Shown here piece after piece: positions 9,591 to 17,400 of a stretch of 64,000 bases of DNA (positions are counted from its first letter, which is position 1; the number at the start of each line of letters is the position of its first letter). Made by a program: the position numbers and the translations under genes. The notes under the pieces are model-generated. The model searched no databases. It was given only the letters and a program-made list of their open reading frames with translations, and was not told the origin of the DNA. The stretch is from Micromonospora eburnea (lineage in GTDB: Bacteria > Actinomycetota > Actinomycetes > Mycobacteriales > Micromonosporaceae), in the NCBI RefSeq assembly GCF_900090225.1, contig NZ_FMHY01000002.1, positions 3,844,001-3,908,000 of the forward strand, written 5' to 3'.

Positions 9591-9670
9591 GCCGCCACCT
9601 CGCTACGGTCGGCGGCGACATGAGGCACCACCGCGCTGCACTGATGATTCGCTCGCTGACGCTCACTCAT
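9587..9670 (-). CDS. 27-residue mini-ORF encoded by the downstream repeat copy
   Basis: ATG at 9670 overlaps the previous mini-ORF stop, and the TGA overlaps ATG 9590 of the C-A*-PCP-C NRPS. The peptide ends ADRSEVAA. GAGGTGGCGGC within its last codons is the apparent ribosome-binding site of the NRPS. Same reasoning as for its neighbour: most likely a translational-coupling element. Confidence 0.5.
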   Translation of the reverse strand: MSERQRANHQCSAVVPHVAADRSEVAA

Positions 9671-9747
9671 GCCGCCACCTCGCTACGCTCGCCGGCGACA
9701 TGAGGCACCACCGCGCTGCACTGATGATTCGCTCGCTGACGCTCGCT
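9588..9747 (-). repeat. tandem 80-bp repeat (two copies) between NRPS genes
   Basis: Copies at 9588-9667 and 9668-9747 are 77/80 identical by eye. On the minus strand each starts ATGAG[C/T]GAGCGTCAGCGAG and ends GAGGTGGCGGC, so every copy carries a start codon at its head and a ribosome-binding-site-like GAGGTGG at its tail. The unit length is 80, not a multiple of 3, which exactly creates an ATGA overlap at each junction. It fills the whole spacer between the Gly-type NRPS stop and the next NRPS start. I believe similar start-codon-linked repeats are dispersed in Micromonospora genomes, but cannot check that here. Confidence 0.9.
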
Positions 9748-9750
9748 CAT
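9667..9750 (-). CDS. 27-residue mini-ORF encoded by the upstream repeat copy
   Basis: ATG at 9750 overlaps the NRPS stop (ATGA), runs 27 codons (MSERQRANHQCSAVV... ending GERSEVAA) and ends in TGA overlapping the ATG of the next copy. Against the other copy it has one synonymous change and two conservative replacements (Gly/Ala, Glu/Asp). No known function. It may only serve to hand ribosomes on between the two large NRPS genes; a stable peptide is not implied. Confidence 0.5.
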   Translation of the reverse strand: MSERQRANHQCSAVVPHVAGERSEVAA

Positions 9751-12700
9751 GCCGTCCTCCCGTCGGTGTCGAGCGCCTGCTGCACCTCGTCGTCGGAGAG
9801 CTCGCTCAGCCTGATCAACAGTTCGGCGGTCTTCTCGACGACCGCCCGTTGGGCGGGGTCGGCGCTCAGCGCGCGGGTGAGGCCGGCCACCGTCGGGTCG
9901 CTGAAGACCCGGTGCAGCGGGACATCCACCCCGAACGCCTCCCGGACCCGGGCCACCATGCGGGTGCTGAGCAGCGAGTGCCCGCCGAGGGCGAAGAAGT
10001 CGTCCAGCACACCCACCCGGTCGACGCCGAGTGTCTCGGCCCAGATGCCGGCGACCACCTCCTCGACCGGGTTGCGCGGCGCCACGTACGCCGACCGCAC
10101 CTGCCGCCGGCCGGCCTCCGGCGCGGGCAGTGCCTTCCGGTCGACCTTGTTGTTCGGGGTGAGCGGCAGCGCGTCCAGGAAGACGTAGATCGCCGGGACC
10201 ATGTAGTCGGGGAGCTGCTCGCCGAGGGCGGCCTGGAGCCGGGGCAGCAGCCGTCGGGTCCGGCGGCCGAGGGCGTCGTTGACGTACCGCTCCCAGCGCG
10301 GCTCCCCGCTCCCGATGGGCTCCGGGCGGGCCGGGCCGGAATCGGCGGACTCGGCCAGCCGGGGCAGCGGTCGTTCGGGGCGGCCGTCCGGGCCCAGCCG
10401 GCGCAGCACCGCGGCCATGCGCCCGGCCGGTCCGTGTCCGGACCAGTCCAGGTCGAGCTGGTAGCCGGCCTCGTCGGCGAGCCGGCGCAACTGCTCCGGT
10501 TCGGCGGCGGCCGGGTCGTCCCCGGCGGCGACCAGTTCGGCCCGGAGTTCGGCGATCGTGCCGCCCGCCTCGGCCAGCGCCGTGGTGGCCCGGGTCCAGC
10601 GGTCGACCCGGGCGTTGGGTACGCCCCGCAGGGCGAGCAGCGCCGGCCGCCCGCCGGTCAGCCGGTCCCGGAGCCCGTCCGGGGTCATCCGCTCGGCGCT
10701 CCAGTCGAGCCACTCGACGTCCCCGGCCGGGGCCGCGTCGGTGGCGACGCTGTCGCCGCCCGCCACGGTGAGCCGTACGTCGTACCGGAACCGGGTCAGC
10801 TCGTTGCTCACCTCGCCGAGCTTCGGCAGCACCCGCACCTGCGCGAGCTGGGGGAAGCGGGCCGGCAACGCGGTGAAGAAGCCCGGGTCGAAGACCAGCT
10901 CCTTCTCGTCGGCGACGGCCCGCCGCACCCGCTCGCGCAGTTGCTCGGCGGTGTCCTCGGGCGCGGCCCGCTCCAGCTGCACCGAGGTGTGGAAGGACTC
11001 GAGCAGCGGCAGGCTGCGGATGTCACCGAGGAAGAGCGAACCGCCCGGGGCGAGCCGGGGCAGCGCGCCTTCGATCACCCGCAGCAGGTAGCGCTCGTCG
11101 GCGAAGTACTGCACCACCGAGTTGAGCACGATCACGTCGAAGCGCCGGTCGGGCAGGGTGTCCAGCTCGTCGGCCGCGCACTCGAACAGCTCCACGCCGG
11201 ACAGTCCCCGGGCCGGCGAGCCGACGTCGACGCGGAGCCGGTTCAGCGCGACCGCCGAGATGTCGGTCCCCCAGTAGCGCTCCACTCGCGGGGCGACCCG
11301 GTAGAGAATCAGGCCCGTCCCGCAGCCGATCTCCAGCACCGAGCGCGGGTCGTTCTCCAGGATCCGCTCGGCGGTGGCCTCGGCCCAGCCGCGCATCTCC
11401 GCCACCGGGATCGGCGCCCCGGTGTAGCTGCTGTTCCAGCCGCGGGTGTCGAAGGTCGGGTCGACCTCGTCGGTCTCCTCGACGTCGTAGGCGGTGTCCC
11501 AGATGTTCCGCCACTGGTCCGTCTCGCGCGGCCACTCGGCGTCCGCGTCGGCGTCCGCGTCGGGGTCGGCCACCACGTACGCCACCAGCCGCTGGTCGCC
11601 GGGCGTGTCCTCGCGTACGGTCACCACCGCCTGGTTGACCTGCGGCTGCCGCTCCAGCACCGACTCGATCTCGCCCAGCTCGATCCGGAAGCCGCGCAGC
11701 TTCACCTGGTGGTCCAGCCGGCCGAGGAACTCGATGCTGCCGTCGGCCAGGCGGCGGACCAGGTCGCCGGTGCGGTAGAGCCGGTCGCCCAGCCCGATCG
11801 GGAGCGGGTGCCGGACGAACCGCTCGGCGGTCAGCTCGGGCCGGTCCAGGTAGTCCCGGGCCAGGCCGGCGCCGCCGATGTGCAGCTCGCCGGGGACGCC
11901 GAGCGGGGCCAGCGCCCCGCTGGCGTCCAGCACGTGCAGCTCGGTGTTGGCGATCGGCTCGCCGATGGAGATCGGCCCGTGGTCGACCCGCGCCACCGCC
12001 GACCAGATGGTCGTCTCGGTCGGGCCGTACATGTTCCACAGCTCGGCGCAGCTGCCCAGCAGCCGCTGGGCCAGCTCGGCGGGGAGCGCCTCGCCGCCGG
12101 CCAGCACCCGCAGCCCGGGCCGCCCGGCCCAGCCGGCGTCGAGCAGCATCCGCCAGGTGGAGGGGGTGGCCTGCATCATGGTGGCGCCGGAGCGGTCCAG
12201 TGCGGCGGCCAGCCGCTCGCCGTCGGCGGCGACCTCCCGGCTGACCACGACCACGCTGGCGCCCTCCACCAGCGGCAGCAGCAGCTCCAGCCCGGCGATG
12301 TCGAAGGAGAGCGTGGTGACCGCCAGCAGCGCGTCACTCGGCGCGATGCCGGGCCGCTCGGCCATGGTGAGCAGGAAGTTGCCCAGCGCGCCGTGCGGGA
12401 TCCGCACCCCCTTGGGCCGGCCGGTGGAGCCGGAGGTGTAGATGACGTACGCGAGGTCGTCCGGGCGGACGTCGAGCGCCAGCGGCTCGGCCGACTCGGC
12501 GGCCAACTCGTCACGGAGCAGGTCGAGGCAGAGTGGCCGCGCCTTCACCCCGCCCAGGCTCTCCAGCACGTCACTGCTGGTCAGCAGGACGGACAGGTCG
12601 GAGTCGGCCAGCATGAAGGCGATCCGGTCCGGCGGGAAGCCCGGGTCCAGCGGGACGTACGCGCCGCCGCTCTTGAGCACGGCGAGCAGCGAGACGACCA

Positions 12701-14354
12701 TGTCGGCCGAACGCTCCAGGCAGATGCCGACCAGCGTCTCCCGGGCCACCCCGAGCTGCCGCAGCCGGCGGGCCAGCTGGGTCGAGCGCCGGTCCAGCTC
12801 GGCGTAGGTCAGGGTCTCCCGGTCGGTACGCAGCGCCGGGGCGTCCGGGGTGGCGGCGGCCCGGGCGGCGAAACGCTGCGGCACGGTCACCGGCTCCGGC
12901 CAGTCCCGTCGGGTGTCGTTCCAGCGCAGCCGCAGTTCCCGCGCCTCGTCGGCGCCGAGCATCGGGACCTGGTCGATCGGGCGGTCCGGCTCGGCGAGCA
13001 GGTTCTCCACCAGCTGCGCCAGATGGCGGGACATCCGCTCGATGGTGGCCGGCTCGAAAAGGTCGGTGTTGTACTCGAACCAGCCGGTCAGCCCGTCCGG
13101 CCGGTCGAAGACCTGAAGTTCCAGGTCGAACCGGGCGGTGACGCTCTCCACGTCGACCGGCTCCAGCCGCAGCCCGGGCACGTCGAACTCGGGCATCGGG
13201 ATGTTCTGGAAGATGAAGTGCACCTGGAAGATCGGCGAGCGGGACAGGTCCCGGCGCGGGGCCAGGTCCTCGACCAGCCGCTCGAAGGGCAGCTCCTGGT
13301 GGGCGAAGGCGCCCAGGCAGGTCTGCCGGACCCGGCCGACCAGCTCCCGGAAACTCGGATCGCCCGAGAGGTCGGTGCGCAGCGCCAGGGTGTTGACGAA
13401 GTAGCCGATCAGCCGTTCGATCTCCGGCCGGTTCCGGTTGGCCACCGGCACGCCGACCACGATGTCGTCCTCGCGGCTGTAGCGGTGCAGCAACACCTGG
13501 AAGGCCGCGAGCAGCGTCATGAACGGGGTTGCGCCCTCCCGCTGGCTCAGCGCGCGCAGCCGGGTCATCACCGGCTCGGGCAGGGCGAACGGGCGGGAGC
13601 CGCCCCGGGTGCTCTGGACCGCGGGGCGGGGCTTGTCGAGCGGCAGCTCCACCGCGGCCGGCGCCCCGGCCAGCGTCTCCCTCCAGTACGCCAGGTCGGC
13701 TTCGAGGGCGTCGCCCTCCAGCCGCTGCCGCTGCCAGACGGTGTAGTCGACGTACTGGATCGGCAGCTCCGGCAGGGTCGACGCGCGGCCGGCGGAGAAG
13801 ACCCCGTAGAGCTCGACCAGCTCGGCGATGGCCACCGACATGGACCACAGGTCGGCCGCGATGTGGTGCATGGTCAGCAGCAGGACGTGCTCCTCCGGGC
13901 CGAGCCGGAGGAACTTCACCCGCAGCAGCGGGCCGTTGGCCAGGTCGAACGGGCGGCTGAACTCCTCGCGGGCCAACTCCTGGATGCCCGGCTCGCCTTC
14001 CGGGCCACGCAGGTGGGCGCAGTCGACCACGGTGAACTCCGGCTCGCCGGTGGCGTTGACCACCTGCCGGGGCTCGCCGTCGACCTCGGTGAACGTGGTC
14101 CGCAGCGCCTCGTGCCGGCGGGCGATCTCGTTGCAGCTACGCCGCCACACCGCCAGGTCCAGCGGCCCGTGGATGCGGACCGCCCCGGGGATGTTGTACG
14201 CGGCGCTGCCCGGCGACAGCTGCTCCAGGAACCAGAGCCGTTGCTGGGAGAAGGAGGCGGGGAACTCCCGCCGCTGCTTCTTCTGCCGCAGCCGCTCGGC
14301 CAGCAGCGCGCGCTTCTCCGCGGCGGACAGGCTGCCCAGGTCGGTGGTGGTCAC
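9747..14354 (-). CDS. NRPS C-A-NMT-PCP, glycine-type with N-methylation (sarcosine module)
   Basis: 1535 residues. The N-terminal helix (LSAAEKRALLAERL) is followed by a C domain with HHIAADLW (near 165) and an A domain with YTSGSTGRPKG (near 643) and MYGPTETT. Specificity residues read D-I-L-Q-L-G-M-I-W, matching the known Gly code (DILQLGLIWK). Between A8 and the end of the A domain is an inserted SAM methyltransferase (VLEIGCGTG near 1006), the usual site for N-methyltransferases, so the product should be N-methylglycine. A10 is NNKVDRKAL and the PCP has LGGHSLL (near 1456). The tail LSELSDDEVQQAL resembles the tails of its neighbours. The GTG start at 14354 is supported by GAGG 11 bases upstream; the gene lies 76 bp after the KR-DH PKS and ends by ATGA overlap with the repeat mini-ORF. 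Confidence 0.95.
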   Translation of the reverse strand: MTTTDLGSLSAAEKRALLAERLRQKKQRREFPASFSQQRLWFLEQLSPGSAAYNIPGAVRIHGPLDLAVWRRSCNEIARRHEALRTTFTEVDGEPRQVVNATGEPEFTVVDCAHLRGPEGEPGIQELAREEFSRPFDLANGPLLRVKFLRLGPEEHVLLLTMHHIAADLWSMSVAIAELVELYGVFSAGRASTLPELPIQYVDYTVWQRQRLEGDALEADLAYWRETLAGAPAAVELPLDKPRPAVQSTRGGSRPFALPEPVMTRLRALSQREGATPFMTLLAAFQVLLHRYSREDDIVVGVPVANRNRPEIERLIGYFVNTLALRTDLSGDPSFRELVGRVRQTCLGAFAHQELPFERLVEDLAPRRDLSRSPIFQVHFIFQNIPMPEFDVPGLRLEPVDVESVTARFDLELQVFDRPDGLTGWFEYNTDLFEPATIERMSRHLAQLVENLLAEPDRPIDQVPMLGADEARELRLRWNDTRRDWPEPVTVPQRFAARAAATPDAPALRTDRETLTYAELDRRSTQLARRLRQLGVARETLVGICLERSADMVVSLLAVLKSGGAYVPLDPGFPPDRIAFMLADSDLSVLLTSSDVLESLGGVKARPLCLDLLRDELAAESAEPLALDVRPDDLAYVIYTSGSTGRPKGVRIPHGALGNFLLTMAERPGIAPSDALLAVTTLSFDIAGLELLLPLVEGASVVVVSREVAADGERLAAALDRSGATMMQATPSTWRMLLDAGWAGRPGLRVLAGGEALPAELAQRLLGSCAELWNMYGPTETTIWSAVARVDHGPISIGEPIANTELHVLDASGALAPLGVPGELHIGGAGLARDYLDRPELTAERFVRHPLPIGLGDRLYRTGDLVRRLADGSIEFLGRLDHQVKLRGFRIELGEIESVLERQPQVNQAVVTVREDTPGDQRLVAYVVADPDADADADAEWPRETDQWRNIWDTAYDVEETDEVDPTFDTRGWNSSYTGAPIPVAEMRGWAEATAERILENDPRSVLEIGCGTGLILYRVAPRVERYWGTDISAVALNRLRVDVGSPARGLSGVELFECAADELDTLPDRRFDVIVLNSVVQYFADERYLLRVIEGALPRLAPGGSLFLGDIRSLPLLESFHTSVQLERAAPEDTAEQLRERVRRAVADEKELVFDPGFFTALPARFPQLAQVRVLPKLGEVSNELTRFRYDVRLTVAGGDSVATDAAPAGDVEWLDWSAERMTPDGLRDRLTGGRPALLALRGVPNARVDRWTRATTALAEAGGTIAELRAELVAAGDDPAAAEPEQLRRLADEAGYQLDLDWSGHGPAGRMAAVLRRLGPDGRPERPLPRLAESADSGPARPEPIGSGEPRWERYVNDALGRRTRRLLPRLQAALGEQLPDYMVPAIYVFLDALPLTPNNKVDRKALPAPEAGRRQVRSAYVAPRNPVEEVVAGIWAETLGVDRVGVLDDFFALGGHSLLSTRMVARVREAFGVDVPLHRVFSDPTVAGLTRALSADPAQRAVVEKTAELLIRLSELSDDEVQQALDTDGRTA

Positions 14355-14430
14355 GGGCGATCATCCTCGGTTCGCTGGTGGGCCGTTGCGGTGGTACGGG
14401 CCGGCTCACGCCGGGTGGTACGGATCCGGG

Positions 14431-17400
14431 TCACGCTTCCCCTCCCTCGTCCTCGGCGAGCAGGGCACGCAGCTGCGCCTCGACCTCCTCGTCGGAGAGG
14501 TCGTCGAGGCCGGCCAGCTCTTCGTCCGGCCCGGTCCGGCTGACCGCCTCGATCCGGTCGGCCGCCGGATCGCTGGGGGCACCGGGGTCGGCCAGCACGG
14601 TCACGGTGTGCGCCACGGTCGGGCTGTCGAAGAAGCCGCGCAGGTTCAGCTCCACCCCGAACCGGCTACGGATCTTCGCGCCGATCTGCACGGCGGCCAG
14701 CGAGTGTCCACCGAGGGCGAAGAAGTCGTCGTGGACGCCGACCCGGTCCAGCCCGAGGACCTCCTGCCAGATCTCGGCCACCGCCCGTTCCGCGTCGGTG
14801 CTCGGCGCCACGTACGGGGTGGCGAGGTCGGGCCGCGGGTGGGTGCCCCGGGGCGGGGCGATCTGCTCGACCTCACCGGCGAGCAGCGCCGGGGTGATCG
14901 AGCCGGCGAGCCGCCGCAGCCCGGCCAGGTCCCGACCGGTCACCACCACCTGCTCGGGCAGCACCGAGGCGCGGAGCAGCCGGTCGAAGGCGGCCATCCC
15001 GTCGGCGGCGGTCATGCCGGCGCTGAGGACGTGCAGTGTGCCCGCGGCGGGCTCCCCCGGGCCCGGATCGGCGGCGGTGACCGCTCCGTTGCGCACCTGC
15101 TCCAGCAGGCCGTCGATGTCGTTGATCCGCTTGATGGTGAAGTCGACGATGCTGGCCAGCAGCCGTCCCTGCGGGGAGAGCAACTCGATGCTGACAGTCA
15201 GGGTCTCGCCGGAGTCGCCCGACTCGGCGACCTCCACATGACAGTGGATCACCCGGGTCAGCGGGGCGAACACCCGCAGGCTGCGGTAGGTGAACGGCAG
15301 GTAGAAGACGTCCCGGGCCCGGATCCGGGCCGAGGCGCCGGCCACGTCGAGCAGCGCCGGATGCAGCGGGTAGCGCTCCAGGTCGGCGGCGAACTCCTCG
15401 GCCAGTTCCAGGGTGACCATCAACCGCTGCGCACCGGCCTCGATGCGGCGCAGGCAGCGCCAGCGCGGGCCGAAGGAGAACTGCAACCGGCCGCCCTGTT
15501 CGACGCGGTCGAGCTTCAGCCGGCGCTTCAGCTCGTCCTCGGTGTCGATCACCTCGGTGACCGCACAGTCGTCGCGCAGCCGCGCCAGGTCCCGGCTGGT
15601 CTCCGTCGGCCGCTCGGCGAAGGAGACCAGGCCGGTGGCGTGCTCCTGCCAGCGGGCCGAGTCCCCGTCGACCCGGCTCTGCACGCTGAACCGGAGCTGC
15701 CCGTCCCGCTCCTCCACGGTGGTGAACAGCTCGCGGGTCTGCCCGTCGGGCACGATCACCGGCATCAGGAAGAGCACGTCGTGCAGCTCGACCACCCGGC
15801 CGGCGGCCTGCTCGGCCACCGCCGCGTTGACCAGCTCCAGGTACGTCGTCCCGGGAACCAGGCCGTGCCCCATGATCCGGTGCTCGTCGACGATCCAGCT
15901 GTCGGCGGTGCTGAGCGTGGTGGCGTACGTCCGGGATCTCCCGCTCGACGCGACCAGCCGGTGCAGCAGCGGATGCCCGGTCAGCGCGGTGCCGCCGTGC
16001 AGCCGTTCGACGAGGCCGGCGGCCATGCCGGTGTTGCGCCAGGTGTCCCAGCCGACGGCGGCCACCGGCGCCCCGGTGGTGGCCCGTCGCCACTGGGCGA
16101 AGACGTCCAGGAAGGCGTTGGCCGCGCAGTAGTCGCTCTGCCCGGGGCCGCCGAGCAGCCCGGTGAGCGAGGAGCAGAGCAGCAGGAAGTCCAGCTCGTC
16201 GGTGCCGCAGACCGCGTCCAGGTTGAGCGTGCCGACGGTCTTGGCGGCCAGCACGTCCGCCACGTCCTGGGTGGACTTGACCGCGATCAGGCCCCGGGAC
16301 GGGAGCCCCGCCGCGTGGATCACGCCGTGCAGCCCGCCGCCGGCCGTACGCAGCCGGTCGACCGCGCCGGCCAGGGCGTCCCGGTCGGTGACGTCGGCGT
16401 CCAGCACGATCACCCGGGCACCCAGTTCGCGGAGCTGCTCCAGGCGGCGGATCCGGCGGCTGGTGTCGTCCTGCTCGCCGTGCCCGGCCAGCCAGGCGGA
16501 CCACTCCGCCTCGCCGGGAAAGGCCGAGCGGGTGAGCAGCCCGAGCACCGGGGCGTCAACCGCGCGGGCGATCTGCTCGGCCAGGGCCAGACCGACGCCC
16601 CCGAGGCCGCCGGTGATCAGGTAGACGCCGCCGGGACGCAGTCGCCCGCCCGCCGTACCCGGGGCGGCCAGCCGGACCGCCTCGAAGTCGCGTACCCACC
16701 AGTGCCGGCCGCGCAGGGCCAGTTCCCGTTCGGCGGCGGGTGCGGCCAGCCGGGCCAGTACGGCGGCGGCGGTGCCGGGCCGCCGGCCGCCGGTGGGCCC
16801 GCCCGCGGCGGTGCCGGTCAGGTCGGCGCCGGTCAGGTCGAGCACCCGGCAGGTGACGTCCGGCACCTCCTGCGGGATGACCGTGGTGGCGCCGAGCAGC
16901 GGAGCGTTCTCGGGCTGGAGTTCCTCGTCGCCGGTCACGCCGAACAGGCCCCGGCTGAGCACGTCGAGCTCCACCGGGCCGGTCGGCTGCACGTCCCCGA
17001 TCGCCTGGGCCAGGGCCAGCAGGCTGTCGAAGCCGACCCGGCGGGCTCGGTCGATCCGGCCGCCGTCCAGCCCGTCGGCCGGCTCGGCGGTCAGGCTCCA
17101 CAGGTGCACGACCCGGATCGTTCCCGGGGCGTACGTCTCCAACGACTTGAGCAGGCCTGCGTACTGGTCCCGGCTGGTCGGGTCCAGCTCCCAGGCCCGG
17201 TCGCCGGTCTCCCGCAACTCGTCCCCGGCACTGACGCGCAGCACGACGGCGTCGCCGCCGGCCAGTCGCGCCGCCAGCTCGGCGCCGAGGGGCAGCTCAG
17301 CGCCGAGCAGCACCCACACCGCCACCCCGCCGGAGTCACCGCCGGCGGCCTCGGCGACCGCCGTGGTCAACCGCCGCCAGCCCGGTACGTGGAACCACTC

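Noticed and set aside
9587..9750. CRISPR array
   Set aside because: Two adjacent 80-bp copies with no spacers; the unit encodes overlapping mini-ORFs instead.
9669..14543. Plus-strand open frame of 1624 codons
   Set aside because: Shadow of the Gly-type NRPS on the opposite strand. Its sequence is low-complexity Arg/Gly/Pro/Val-rich without any family motif, as expected for antisense frames in GC-rich genes.
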